A DNA stretch of 64,000 bases from an uncultured Algibacter sp. (GTDB taxonomy: Bacteria; Bacteroidota; Bacteroidia; Flavobacteriales; Flavobacteriaceae): NCBI RefSeq assembly GCF_947490405.1, contig NZ_CANLGU010000004.1, positions 62,001-126,000 on the forward strand. The letters run 5' to 3'. The first letter of the stretch is position 1. Every line of letters starts with the position of its first letter. Positions 35,360-44,190 of this stretch are shown here, piece by piece. A model generated the notes under the pieces. The model saw nothing but the letters and a program-made list of their open reading frames with translations. It made no database searches and was not told the DNA's origin. Position numbers and translations under genes: made by a program.

Positions 35360-35400
35360 ATACAAAATGTTTAACTAATAATAAAAAAAGTTAAACAAAA
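35360..35400 (-). promoter_or_regulatory. Shared operator/promoter, copy 2 (TGTTTAAC-N14-GTTAAACA)
   Basis: Half-sites are at 35368-35375 and 35390-35397, with a 14-base spacer as in copy 1. The -7-like TATCTTTA (35355-35362, minus strand) is at the same distance as in copy 1. It lies upstream of the TetR-family gene, so autoregulation is plausible. Confidence 0.75.
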
Positions 35401-35433
35401 TTAAATTTTGGTTTGAAAAAATACTAATTTATG

Positions 35434-35583
35434 TACACCCCTGTGGTCCCCTCAAGGGGACACTAGCTTACTGGAAAAGGAAAGGGTTTTGTTAAAAAAG
35501 TGTTTACGGTTAAAAATTAATAGAAAGAGATGGTTTTTTAAAGAGTATGAGTGATGTCCCCTTGAGGGGACTTTAGGGGTGTA
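35434..35583. mobile_element. MITE-like element with CCCCTCAAGGGG palindromic ends (left copy)
   Basis: Left end 35434-35462 (TACACCCCTGTGGTCCCCTCA then AGGGGACA, in two parts) and right end 35537-35581 face each other as inverted repeats with a 74-base interior. Each end holds the hairpin GTCCCCT-CA-AGGGGAC. The right end is identical over 45 bases to 36123-36167. Total about 150 bp. It borders the DUF559 pseudogene. Confidence 0.7.
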
Positions 35584-35587
35584 TTGA

Positions 35588-35956
35588 CTATAGATTTAAT
35601 AATTTTTCGCAAGTCTGCTCAATAACTAGCAAAACACTAAACATATTATTCTTTATATCTTCATTTGAAAATCTTAAAAACGTGACACCATAAGCCTCTA
35701 TCTCATCTTGTCTTTTTAAATCATACACATCATTGAAATCATGACTCTGTCCATCAATTTCAATAGCTAATTGTATTTCATGACAATAGAAATCAACAAT
35801 ATAATTTAGCATAGGAACTTGTCTATGAAACTGAACACCAAATGCTCATTGCTTGATTTTTTGCCATAAAAGTACTTCTGGAAGCGTGCTGTTTTTTCTT
35901 AATTGTCTAGCGCGTTCTTTTAGTTTTGGATTGTATGGAATGATTTTGTTTTTCAT
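35588..35956 (-). pseudogene. DUF559 (Vsr-like endonuclease) gene with one in-frame stop
   Basis: The full frame from ATG 35956 would encode 122 residues: KIIPYNPKLKERARQLRKN, LPEVLLWQKIK, then stop, then AFGVQFHRQ, VDFYCHEIQLAIEIDG, DEIEAYGVTFLRFSNEDI. This is the complete DUF559 layout, a PD-(D/E)xK/Vsr-like nuclease domain; the active-site E/D-x-D positions in IEIDG are retained. A TGA at 35846-35848 interrupts it in frame; both sides read on without shift. Either a nonsense mutation or a sequencing error. It lies between two palindrome-ended elements. Confidence 0.8.
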
Positions 35957-35997
35957 TTTTGAAAGATAAACTTTTTCTAAAAAATGAATAAGAATTT

Positions 35998-36167
35998 TAC
36001 ACCCCTAAAGTCCCCTCAAGGGGACATATGCTAACTCAAACGCAAAAGTTAAGATCTAATATTTAGTATGCTTTGCAATATATTTTTTTTGAAATTGTAG
36101 ATTTCTTTTGAAAAACAGTTTGTTTAAAGAGTATGAGTGATGTCCCCTTGAGGGGACTTTAGGGGTG
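35998..36167. mobile_element. MITE-like element with CCCCTCAAGGGG palindromic ends (right copy)
   Basis: Left end 35998-36027 (ACACCCCTAAAGTCCCC...) and right end 36123-36167, identical in the latter to 35537-35581. Interior of about 95 bases is unlike the left copy beyond the first dozen bases (GGACATATGCTAACT versus GGACACTAGCTTACT). Total about 170 bp. Together with the left copy it brackets the DUF559 gene. Confidence 0.7.
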
Positions 36168-36195
36168 CTTTATCCTAGGAAAGTATGTTCAAAAT

Positions 36196-36852
36196 CTAGC
36201 AACATTGCTCATCCTTAACCAATTTACAACTAGAAACAGCGGCAATAGCGCCCAAAATTGGTGCAGTAATGTACAACCATAAATACTGAAAATTTCCGGT
36301 AAAAAGAGCAGGAGCGAAAGAGCGTACAGGATTCATAGATGCTTTTGTCATGGGGCCTGCAAACATAGCTTCCAAGAGAATTACACCACCTACGGCAATG
36401 GCTGCCATGGTGCCTATTTCTTTACTTCCAGTAGAAACATTAATAATCACCACCATTAAAAAGAAGGTTAATAAGAACTCTAAAATAGCAGCTTTATAGG
36501 CAGGAAAACCTTCTGCAGGAGTAGTTTCTCCTAAAAACTGACTTTCAGGAAAGAGAAACCACAATAAGAAAATTGCAAAAACAGCACCTATAGTTTGTGC
36601 TAAAATATATTTGGGTACTTTATTTAAAGGAAATTTTTTTGCAAAGGCAAAACCTATAGTAACTGCTGGATTAAAATGTGCTCCTGATATTTCACCAAAG
36701 GCATAAATCATGGCCATGACTATAAGCCCCCAAGTTGTGGCAACACCTACGTGAGAAATACTTCCACTGGTTATTTCGTTAATGGTCATGGCTCCACAGC
36801 CACAGAATATCATAGTGAATGTGCCTAATGTTTCGGAGATGTATTGTTTCAT
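36196..36852 (-). CDS. Aquaporin/MIP channel protein
   Basis: This 218-residue inner-membrane channel has six hydrophobic segments and two half-helix NPA-type boxes: HFNPAVTIGF (about residues 60-69) and ASMNPVRSFAP (about 172-182; second box is NPV). The order ISGAHFNPA and SMNPVRSF is typical of bacterial AqpZ/GlpF-like proteins. The altered second box (NPV) and a cysteine pair at the C-terminus (EQCC) are notable. Water or small solute passage is expected. Confidence 0.9.
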   Translation of the reverse strand: MKQYISETLGTFTMIFCGCGAMTINEITSGSISHVGVATTWGLIVMAMIYAFGEISGAHFNPAVTIGFAFAKKFPLNKVPKYILAQTIGAVFAIFLLWFLFPESQFLGETTPAEGFPAYKAAILEFLLTFFLMVVIINVSTGSKEIGTMAAIAVGGVILLEAMFAGPMTKASMNPVRSFAPALFTGNFQYLWLYITAPILGAIAAVSSCKLVKDEQCC

Positions 36853-36879
36853 AACTATTAGTTAAATCAAGACGAATTT

Positions 36880-36966
36880 GCGTTAGGGATTGCAGCGACA
36901 TCCTTTTTTGCCATTAAAAGCAAAAAAGATATAGCGTAAAGCCCGACCCTTGCGGTAACGCCCAAA
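36880..36966 (-). repeat. Dispersed frame repeat, copy R3
   Basis: GCGTTAGGGAT at the left and CCCGACCCTTGCGGTAACGC at the right. It is the shortest copy, with an AT-rich core. It lies between the divergent aquaporin and DUF2911 genes. Confidence 0.7.
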
Positions 36967-37077
36967 TTAATTTTGTACAAAGATACAACCTCTTATTTTA
37001 AGCTTTTGTTAACAATAACCCGTTTCAGAATGGTTAATTTTAAGGTCTTAAAAACCTAATAATTAATAACTACTAAC

Positions 37078-37935
37078 ATGAAAAAATTACTATTACTTTG
37101 TATTGCTTTTGCGATGACATATACCGTAAATGCACAAATAGAAACTCCACAACCAAGCCCTAAAGCTAAATTAGAGCAAAAAGTGGGGTTAACAGATATA
37201 ACTATTGAGTATTCAAGACCAGGGGTAAAAGGACGTAAAATATTTGGTGGCCTAGAGCCTTTTGGAACCATTTGGAGAACGGGTGCTAATAAAAACACAG
37301 TTATTACTTTTAGCGACGATGTTAAAATTGCTGGACAGGATGTTAAAGCTGGATCTTACGCTATTTTTACAAAGCTAAACTCGGCAAAACAATGGGATGT
37401 TATGTTCTATAACGATACTAATAACTGGGGAACACCTTCACCAGAAAAATGGGATGATAGTAAAGTAGTTGCTACGGCTAAGGTGGATGTTGAAGAGGTT
37501 CCGTTTAACGTAGAAACGTTTGCTATTGATATTAACAATATTAAAAATGATAGTGCTGTTTTAGAGTTAATTTGGGAGAAATCTTATGCTGCTGTCCCTT
37601 TTACAGTGCCAACAGATGCTAAGGTAAATGCTAATATTAAGAAGGTTATGAATGGGCCTTCTGGTGCCGATTATTATGCGGCGGCTGTTTACAACTTAGA
37701 GTCTGATGGTAATATTGACCAAGCCGTTAAGTGGATTGATAAAGCTGTAGATATGTCTAAAGCGAAGCCTAAGTTTTGGTGGATACATCAACAAGCTTTA
37801 ATTCATGCTAAGTCGGGAGATAAAAAAGGCGCTATTGCTGCTGCAAAGTCATCTTTAGCACTTGCAAAAGAAGCAAAATATGATGCTTACATTAGAAAGA
37901 ACGAGAAAGTATTAAAAGAATGGGGCGCTATGTAA
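37078..37935 (+). CDS. DUF2911 family secreted protein with TPR-like C-terminus
   Basis: This 285-residue protein has a signal peptide (MKKLLLLCIAFAMTYTVNAQ), then a DUF2911 domain (ASPKAKLEQKVGLTDITIEYSRPGVKGR-type text in shortened form, FGTIWRTGANKNT, GSYAIFTKL, LIWEKSYAAVPF; about 25-190). The tail SADYYAAAVYNL... KWIDKAVDMS resembles tetratricopeptide helices. Periplasmic or surface location is expected. Function is not established. Confidence 0.9.
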   Translation: MKKLLLLCIAFAMTYTVNAQIETPQPSPKAKLEQKVGLTDITIEYSRPGVKGRKIFGGLEPFGTIWRTGANKNTVITFSDDVKIAGQDVKAGSYAIFTKLNSAKQWDVMFYNDTNNWGTPSPEKWDDSKVVATAKVDVEEVPFNVETFAIDINNIKNDSAVLELIWEKSYAAVPFTVPTDAKVNANIKKVMNGPSGADYYAAAVYNLESDGNIDQAVKWIDKAVDMSKAKPKFWWIHQQALIHAKSGDKKGAIAAAKSSLALAKEAKYDAYIRKNEKVLKEWGAM

Positions 37936-37956
37936 AATAACCTTCATAAACATATA

Positions 37957-37989
37957 GAAAAGCGTAATCATTAATGGTTGCGCTTTTTT
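37957..37989 (+). terminator. Terminator after the DUF2911 gene
   Basis: The stem AAAGCGTAATCA / TGGTTGCGCTTT (with G-T pairs, loop TTAA) is followed by a T run. Confidence 0.7.
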
Positions 37990-37992
37990 ATT

Positions 37993-38152
37993 TTGGCGTT
38001 ACCCACAAGGGGTCGGGCTATCCGTTATAATCTTTTTAAAACGTCATTGCGAGTAGCGAGCGATGTTGCAATCTGTATAATCTAGTTTCCAAACCTAAAT
38101 TTATAGTTCGTCAATATCTTTAAAAAGGATTTCCTCTGCTATCCCTAACGCG
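37993..38152 (+). repeat. Dispersed frame repeat, copy R4
   Basis: It begins TTGGCGTTACCCACAAGGGG and ends ATCCCTAACGC. The core CGTCATTGCGAGTAG...GCAATCTG between TCTTTTTAAAA and TTTAAAAAGGA is closely like copy R1. It lies between converging DUF2911 and Gfo/Idh genes. Confidence 0.75.
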
Positions 38153-38179
38153 CTTGTTTGCCAAGGTTGTTTTTATAAA

Positions 38180-39160
38180 TTAATAACTCAGGTTTATTTG
38201 GTTTCTAACAGTGTCTAGAATCTTTATTAGTTGTTCGCTAAACCCAAAAGTCATTACATCACTTTCAGTTTTTCCTGCTTTTAGTAGTTTGTTAAAATGT
38301 ATAGCTTCGTAGTTATAGCCAATCGTGCTGTAACCAAAATCTAAAGTTTCCGAATCCCCTGAATTTAAAATAAGTGTTACCGTTGCAGGCGCATGAAACA
38401 TGCTATTAATTTTAATAACACCGTTTTCGCAATAGAAAATAGCTTCCGTAGGCGTATCTTCAATAAGCGAGCTTTTTAAGTACGCTTTAACCGCGTTATC
38501 ATATTCAAAAACCATATCACAAGAAGCGTCTGCACCGTTTTCAAAATAAGTAGCTTCTGCTTCAATATGTTTCGGAATTCCCAACGTAGATAGGGTAACA
38601 AAAATGGGGTAGATGCCAATGTCTAATAAACTTCCACCGCCTAAGGATTTATTGAATAATCTATGCGAATCATCAAAAGCACGGTAAAACCCAAAGTCAG
38701 CTTCAAGCTTTATCAGCTTACCAAATTTGTTTTCATTTAAAGCTTTCAAAACATATTGATAGTGTGGTAAAAAGTACGTCCAAAGTGCTTCCATAAGCAA
38801 TACATTATTTGCTTTTGCTACTGCAATCATTTCTGCAACTTCTTCTGCGTCCATAGCAAAAGGCTTTTCGCATAGTACAGCAATACCATTTTGTAAACAG
38901 AGTAGCGTGTTTTCTTTATGTAAAGCGTGTGGTGTAGCAATATAAACAGCATCTATGTTGGGGTCTTGTGCCAAAGCCTCATAACTATCAAACGCCTTTG
39001 GCGCATTATATTTCAAAGCAAATGCATCTGCTTTGTCTTGATTTCTAGAGGCTACAGCATAGAGTTTAGCATCTCCAATAGTTAATAAATCTGTTGCAAA
39101 TTTGTGTGCGATGTTACCGAGGCCAATAATGCCCCAGTTTATGGTTTTGTTTGTAATCAT
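38180..39160 (-). CDS. Gfo/Idh/MocA family oxidoreductase
   Basis: This 326-residue NAD(P)-dependent dehydrogenase has GIIGLGNIAHKFA (dinucleotide motif, residues about 11-23), the EKPFAMDAEEV motif with its catalytic Lys, and a C-terminal alpha/beta domain. It is last in the PIG-L/small protein/symporter operon, four bases after the symporter stop, so it may act on the transported compound. Substrate (a sugar or its derivative) is unknown. Confidence 0.9.
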   Translation of the reverse strand: MITNKTINWGIIGLGNIAHKFATDLLTIGDAKLYAVASRNQDKADAFALKYNAPKAFDSYEALAQDPNIDAVYIATPHALHKENTLLCLQNGIAVLCEKPFAMDAEEVAEMIAVAKANNVLLMEALWTYFLPHYQYVLKALNENKFGKLIKLEADFGFYRAFDDSHRLFNKSLGGGSLLDIGIYPIFVTLSTLGIPKHIEAEATYFENGADASCDMVFEYDNAVKAYLKSSLIEDTPTEAIFYCENGVIKINSMFHAPATVTLILNSGDSETLDFGYSTIGYNYEAIHFNKLLKAGKTESDVMTFGFSEQLIKILDTVRNQINLSY

Positions 39161-39164
39161 TTAA

Positions 39165-40943
39165 CTAAATCAAATTAGAATTTCTTAATATTAAATAACT
39201 GAGGTAGAGTAGAATAAAAATTAGCAAACCCAGAATACTTCTGTCGGTTTTTGAAATTCTTTTGAAATCTATACCTAAAGCGACTGTAATAACAATAATA
39301 CAGCCAACAAAATTCAACCATAAAAATGGTAGGTTAATATATTCAAACTCGTTTAAAAAATACAGTGTAATAACAAGTACTTGAGTAATTAGTGCAGCAA
39401 TAAATACGGCGTTACCTTTTACAAACTTAAAGAAGAAGGCCAATAAGAAAATCCCTAAAACATTACCGTAAAAAATAGAACCAATAATATTTACCAATTG
39501 AATTAAATTTTCAGCAAGATTAGCAACACAAGCTACACCAATAGCCATAATACCCCATAAAAAAGTAAACCAGCGTGAGGCTTTTACTTTTTCTTCTTCT
39601 GTTTTTTCTCCAGTATTTCGGATGTATAAATCAATAGTTGTTGTAGACCCCAAAGCATTTAATTCACTTGCAGTACTAGACATAGCAGCGCTTAAAATAA
39701 CGGCTAATAATAAGCCAATTAAACCACGTGGGAGATTATTCAGAATAAAATGAATAAATACGTAGTCTTTATCATTACTCTCTACTTTAATATCATTAAG
39801 TTCACTTGCTTTATCTATTAAAACTCTGGCTTCTTGCCTTAATTCCTCATTGGCAGCATTAGCAGCAGTTATATATTTTGCAGTATCTGGATTATCAGAT
39901 TCTATGAAAGCCTCAATAATTTTTTGCTTATCTCTAAAAATTTGTAGTTGCTCTTCTTGTAGTTTTTTATAGTCTTCAGCATATTCAGAATTTAAAACCA
40001 CCTCTGTTGCTGTAGGATTAAAATTTACAGGTGCTTCGTTAAACTGATAAAAGACAAATACCATAACGCCAACCAATAAAATAAAGAACTGCATGGGTAT
40101 TTTTAAAAGGCCATTAAAAATTAAACCAAGTTGCATTTCTCTAACAGATTTTCCAGAAAGGTAACGTTGTACCTGACTTTGGTCTGTCCCGAAATAAGAA
40201 AGCATTAAAAACGTACCACCAATAATACCACTCCAAAAGGTGTAACGATTATTTAAGCTAAACGAAAAATCTAAAACTTCCATTTTACCACTTGCACCAG
40301 CAATCTCCAAGGCTTTTGTAAAGGTGATATCTTGTGGTAGTTTGTCAACTATTAAAAAGAAAGCAACTAGCATACCAATAAAAATAACCACCATTTGATG
40401 TTTTTGCGTTACATTAACAGCTCTGGTGCCACCAGATACCGTATAAAGAATGACTAATAGGCCAATAACAATATTGAGTATGAGTAAATTCCAACCTAAA
40501 ACAACAGACAAGATAATGGCGGGCGCAAAAATGGTGATTCCTGCTGCTAAACCACGCTGAATTAAAAATAAGATGGCCGCTAAGGTTCTGGTTTTTAAAT
40601 CGAATCGGTTTTCTAAAAACTCATAAGCGGTATAGACTTTTAAGCGGTGATAAAGTGGAATAAATACCAAGCATATCACGATCATGGCTATAGGCAATCC
40701 AAAATAAAATTGCACGAAACCCATACCGTCGTTAAACGCTTGTCCTGGTGTAGATAAAAATGTAATAGCACTTGCTTGTGTTGCCATTACTGATAAACCA
40801 ATGGTCCACCATTTTGAGGTGTTTCCACCTCTTAAATAATCCTTTACATTTTTGCTGCCTCGCGTTTGCCATGTACCGTATGACACAATTGCAATGAGCG
40901 TAACAGCAAGTATAGACCAATCTATCCAACTTAACATGTCCAT
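39165..40943 (-). CDS. Sodium:solute symporter (SSS family)
   Basis: This 592-residue inner-membrane protein has about 13-14 hydrophobic segments. It starts LSWIDWSILAVTLIAIVSYGTW and includes GGNTSKWWTIGLSVMATQASAITFLSTPG (cited partly) and DKSLFGGF-like text missing, with a long hydrophilic loop (about 300-385) carrying helices rich in Glu. It imports a solute with Na+. Its start is two bases from the stop of the small membrane protein upstream. Confidence 0.9.
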   Translation of the reverse strand: MDMLSWIDWSILAVTLIAIVSYGTWQTRGSKNVKDYLRGGNTSKWWTIGLSVMATQASAITFLSTPGQAFNDGMGFVQFYFGLPIAMIVICLVFIPLYHRLKVYTAYEFLENRFDLKTRTLAAILFLIQRGLAAGITIFAPAIILSVVLGWNLLILNIVIGLLVILYTVSGGTRAVNVTQKHQMVVIFIGMLVAFFLIVDKLPQDITFTKALEIAGASGKMEVLDFSFSLNNRYTFWSGIIGGTFLMLSYFGTDQSQVQRYLSGKSVREMQLGLIFNGLLKIPMQFFILLVGVMVFVFYQFNEAPVNFNPTATEVVLNSEYAEDYKKLQEEQLQIFRDKQKIIEAFIESDNPDTAKYITAANAANEELRQEARVLIDKASELNDIKVESNDKDYVFIHFILNNLPRGLIGLLLAVILSAAMSSTASELNALGSTTTIDLYIRNTGEKTEEEKVKASRWFTFLWGIMAIGVACVANLAENLIQLVNIIGSIFYGNVLGIFLLAFFFKFVKGNAVFIAALITQVLVITLYFLNEFEYINLPFLWLNFVGCIIVITVALGIDFKRISKTDRSILGLLIFILLYLSYLILRNSNLI

Positions 40944-40945
40944 AG

Positions 40946-41050
40946 TTAAAAGGCTTTTGTAATTACATAAAAGATGATAAAATATAAAGCGTTAGCCACC
41001 AAAACGATAGTGTAAAGCTTATTCCATTTTTGTTTTGGTACGTTTTCCAT
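40946..41050 (-). CDS. Small single-span membrane protein before the symporter
   Basis: ATG 41050 to TAA 40946-40948 encodes 34 residues, MENVPKQKWNKLYTIVLVAN, then LYFIIFYVITKAF. A basic start precedes one long hydrophobic helix (about residues 13-31). It fits neatly between the PIG-L gene (two bases away) and the symporter (two bases away) on one transcript. Small partner subunits occur with SSS transporters. I infer that role. Confidence 0.7.
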   Translation of the reverse strand: MENVPKQKWNKLYTIVLVANALYFIIFYVITKAF

Positions 41051-41052
41051 AA

Positions 41053-43578
41053 TCAATCTTCTAATTTAATAGCGGTTTTAATGTCATCTTTACCCAAAGA
41101 TAGCATGTTAGCGAATAAACGATACGCACCAGAAACCCCAGCAGGAAATTCTCTAAAAAAGCTTAAACCCGTATATATGTAGTAGCCTTTACCATGTTTG
41201 GCAATAAGTAAACTTCCGTTTTTAGGCGTTTCACCTTTATCGTTCATAGAAAAAATGGGTGTAAATTCTTTACCCCAACTATCCGCAAAATACAAACCAC
41301 GTTCTTGCGTCCAACCCTCAAAATCGGTTTGCGTGATTTTATTGGGGAAATTTAAAACCTCGTGATCTGGATTTAAAAAGCGAACTTCTGCATTTTCATC
41401 CGTAACACGGTCTCTAGATAAGTGTAAATCAAAAGGCGCTAATTGTTCAGACTTTAAACGGTAAGATGTACTGTATTGCACAATCATGTTACCGCCATTT
41501 TCAACAAAGTTAAATAACTGTTGTTGTTTAAAATCGATATCCTCTAAGGTGTTATAGGCTCTAATACCAACAACCACTGCATCAAATCTACTTAAGGTTT
41601 CTGGGGTGATTTCATCTAAAGTAATAACACGAACATGGTAACCAATTTGTCGTAGACTTTCTGGAACTACATCTCCTGCACCTTGTATATAAGCTATGTT
41701 TTCACCTCGTTTTTTAATGTCTAAACGCACCACTTTGCTTTCGCTAGGTAGTAATACCGTTTGAAAGGGAATGTGGTCGTAATCTATTTCTATGAGTTCT
41801 TTAGCGTAATCTTTATCTCCAATATGAACAATAGGTCCGATGAATCCTTCGCTTTGATTCGTCGGTGGAATCACGGTAAAAACTAAGGTTTGTTCTTCGC
41901 CTTTATGCGCAATAGCTACCTTTTGCTTTTTAGGATACACTTGCCAATCATTTGGGTGACATACCTCTACATCGCCTTCTAAATGATCGCGTCCAGCTTT
42001 AACAATAACGGTGATATCTTGTTGCTCATTATTTTCAAAAATGAATACGTTTTCCTTAATTTTTGCTGAAGCTTCGGGTATAATTTCAAACGGACGATAC
42101 ATTTCGCCTTTGTCTGGTTTTGAAAAGCGACGAATCACAGGCTTTGAAAATGTTATGGGTGTATTTTCAATAAGCAAATTAAAATCAACTGCATAGCGTC
42201 TTGGTGTTTCGGGTTTTCCAATTAGAGATTTATCATCCACTTGGTACATGCCTAAACTTCCTTTTTTATTCAACCAATATGGTGTTGTGGGTTTTGCTTG
42301 GTTTTCAACTTTAAGTACTTCCTTAAAATTGAATCTTGTATTGTTTCCAAGTACCATCTCTTTTTGAATATTTAAACCACTTGTATTGGTTAAACTTTGT
42401 AAAGTTATTGGTAAGCTACTGCGGTTAAGCACTTCAATATTTAATTTTATGGTTTCGCCTTGAGTTGCCCAATGGGTTTCAGCGGAAGCTTCTAAATACA
42501 AGCCTGCGCACATTTGGATAATTTGTTTTAGCTCATTTGATTTTAGGGTTTTCCAATGTTCATTCTCAATATTTTGCAGCATTCTGTAGGCTTTTAGCAA
42601 ATCGGAAACATGTACAGAAGGGTTTGTAAAATCAAAATTTGCTTCAATAGCATTTAGAATTGCTCCGATAGGTTTACCGCCTTTAATTCGATTCCATGAG
42701 GTATCAATGCCAGCAAAAATATCATTGGCACCATCAAGAGGTGCCCCTTTTAAAAACTCAATATATTCGTCTTGTGTACCACGAGTAGACATACGCCCAA
42801 AACCTTGGCATAAATGCTGACTGCTAGCTATAGACGCCAACTCGTTATTACTCATCCCTTTTAACGGATAATACGTGCCAATATCAAAGCTAATCATATT
42901 GCTTTTATCAACTTTGTCAAATGCTTCTCTGCTACCATAACGCCACCAACTGGTGTTGTAAAACAAACGTTTAGGTTGCCATACTCCTGTATTTTTTATT
43001 AATTCAGGGTAGGCCAATTTGTCGTTAGCAAGATCAAAAGCCTCCATACTTAACATTGCAGAAGCGGTATGATGACCGTGAGTTTGTCCAGCTTTTCGGT
43101 GGTCAAATCTATTGATAATCACATCAGGTTTAAACTGCCTTATGGCTAAAACCACATCGCTTAATACTTGGTCTTTATCCCAAATTTCTAAAGTTTCGTC
43201 TGGGTGTTTCGAGTAGCCAAAATCGTTAGCTCTGGTAAATCGTTGTTCGCCACCATCAACACGTCTCGCGGCAAGTAATTCTTGGGTTCTTATAACGCCT
43301 AAAAGCTCTCTAATTTCAGGACCGATAAGGTTTTGTCCGCCATCACCACGGGTTAACGACAAATAGGCGGTTCGGGCTTTAACATGGTTAGCCATATATG
43401 AAATTAATCGTGTGTTTTCATCATCAGGATGTGCCGCGACATATAATACAGAACCTAAAAAATTTAATTTTTGAATAGATTCGTAAATTTCTGAAGATGA
43501 AGGTGTTTTAGGTTTTTGAGCTTGTGTAGTAGATACTGATATAAGCCCTATAAATAAGTAAAGTAAGCGTTTATGCAT
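41053..43578 (-). CDS. Secreted PIG-L family deacetylase-like protein
   Basis: This 841-residue protein has a signal peptide (MHKRLLYLFIGLISVSTTQA) and a PIG-L/LmbE domain with the zinc motif AHPDDE (residues 49-54), DGGQNLIG and a second histidine set near GQTHGHHTAS (about 160-170). A long C-terminal region adds beta-sandwich-type repeats and a GATase-like end (VVGIRAYNTL, GKGYYIYTGLSFFREF). It probably deacetylates a glycan or amino sugar in the periplasm. A -7 element TATATTTG lies at 43599-43606, giving a promoter 20 bases upstream. Confidence 0.88.
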   Translation of the reverse strand: MHKRLLYLFIGLISVSTTQAQKPKTPSSSEIYESIQKLNFLGSVLYVAAHPDDENTRLISYMANHVKARTAYLSLTRGDGGQNLIGPEIRELLGVIRTQELLAARRVDGGEQRFTRANDFGYSKHPDETLEIWDKDQVLSDVVLAIRQFKPDVIINRFDHRKAGQTHGHHTASAMLSMEAFDLANDKLAYPELIKNTGVWQPKRLFYNTSWWRYGSREAFDKVDKSNMISFDIGTYYPLKGMSNNELASIASSQHLCQGFGRMSTRGTQDEYIEFLKGAPLDGANDIFAGIDTSWNRIKGGKPIGAILNAIEANFDFTNPSVHVSDLLKAYRMLQNIENEHWKTLKSNELKQIIQMCAGLYLEASAETHWATQGETIKLNIEVLNRSSLPITLQSLTNTSGLNIQKEMVLGNNTRFNFKEVLKVENQAKPTTPYWLNKKGSLGMYQVDDKSLIGKPETPRRYAVDFNLLIENTPITFSKPVIRRFSKPDKGEMYRPFEIIPEASAKIKENVFIFENNEQQDITVIVKAGRDHLEGDVEVCHPNDWQVYPKKQKVAIAHKGEEQTLVFTVIPPTNQSEGFIGPIVHIGDKDYAKELIEIDYDHIPFQTVLLPSESKVVRLDIKKRGENIAYIQGAGDVVPESLRQIGYHVRVITLDEITPETLSRFDAVVVGIRAYNTLEDIDFKQQQLFNFVENGGNMIVQYSTSYRLKSEQLAPFDLHLSRDRVTDENAEVRFLNPDHEVLNFPNKITQTDFEGWTQERGLYFADSWGKEFTPIFSMNDKGETPKNGSLLIAKHGKGYYIYTGLSFFREFPAGVSGAYRLFANMLSLGKDDIKTAIKLED

Positions 43579-43598
43579 GATTGAATTTTAGCTAAAAT

Positions 43599-43606
43599 CA
43601 AATATA
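43599..43606 (-). promoter_or_regulatory. -7 promoter element (TATATTTG) of the PIG-L operon
   Basis: This is an exact TAnnTTTG match on the minus strand, 20 bases before ATG 43578. Confidence 0.55.
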
Positions 43607-43674
43607 AAAAAGAAACCAGCGATTATGCTGGTTTTAGTTTTTATTTAACGCTTATTTATATTGTTTAGATGCTA

Positions 43675-43968
43675 TTAAAGTGGCGTCATTTCATTTAGAG
43701 AAAACGATTCTACTGCGCCATCTGTAGCTTTTGCATATTCAGCTAAATGCGTGTTTTTCATATGTGCTTCCCATAACGCTCTGTTTTCCCAGTTTTCATA
43801 AAACAAAAACAGGTTTTCATTGTCGTTATCTTGGTGCAAATCATAGTTAATGCATCCTTTTTCTAATTTTGTGGGTGCTATGAGTTTGATTAATTCATTT
43901 TTAACTAGGTTTCTATGTTCAGGCTTAGCCAAAATTTTAGCTACAATTGTTAATTTTTGGTTGTTCAT
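43675..43968 (-). CDS. Antibiotic biosynthesis monooxygenase (ABM)-type quinol monooxygenase-like protein
   Basis: ATG 43968 gives 97 residues: KLTIVAKILAKPEHRNLVKNEL, CINYDLHQDNDNENLFLFYENWENRALWEAH (partly cited), HMKNTHLAEYAK. This is a ferredoxin-like dimeric ABM fold of YgiN type. The upstream leader to 44067 does not look like the family and is left out. It is monocistronic and cytoplasmic. The substrate is unknown. Confidence 0.88.
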   Translation of the reverse strand: MNNQKLTIVAKILAKPEHRNLVKNELIKLIAPTKLEKGCINYDLHQDNDNENLFLFYENWENRALWEAHMKNTHLAEYAKATDGAVESFSLNEMTPL

Positions 43969-44074
43969 AATTTGGTTTAGCAGGAAGATGGTATTCATGA
44001 ACCAAAAGGGAGGGAGCAACACAGTTTCGGAGCCATTTTGGTCAGCTTTTCGCTGAATGGATTCCATCGTTTAT

Positions 44075-44186
44075 GTATATTAAAAGTTGCGTGTTTGTGC
44101 GCGAGTATTTTCCGAGGGAAAATCAGAAGCTAGCAAACAAAGCAACAAACTTTGGTTTAGGGTAAAACTAGCAATTTTTCATATAA
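44075..44186. repeat. Long imperfect hairpin at the 3' end of the serine hydrolase gene
   Basis: Arm 44075-44090 (GTATATTAAAAGTTGC) pairs with 44171-44186 (GCAATTTTTCATATAA) at 13 of 16 positions around an 80-base interior. It ends four bases before the stop codon region and is followed by GTTGTTAGCGGTAG, resembling GTTGTAGGCAGTAT of the hairpin at 7713-7823. Confidence 0.5.
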
Positions 44187-44190
44187 GTTG

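Noticed and set aside
43969-44067. N-terminal extension of the ABM-type gene
   Set aside because: The leader does not resemble the family and contains no signal; ATG 43968 gives the usual length.
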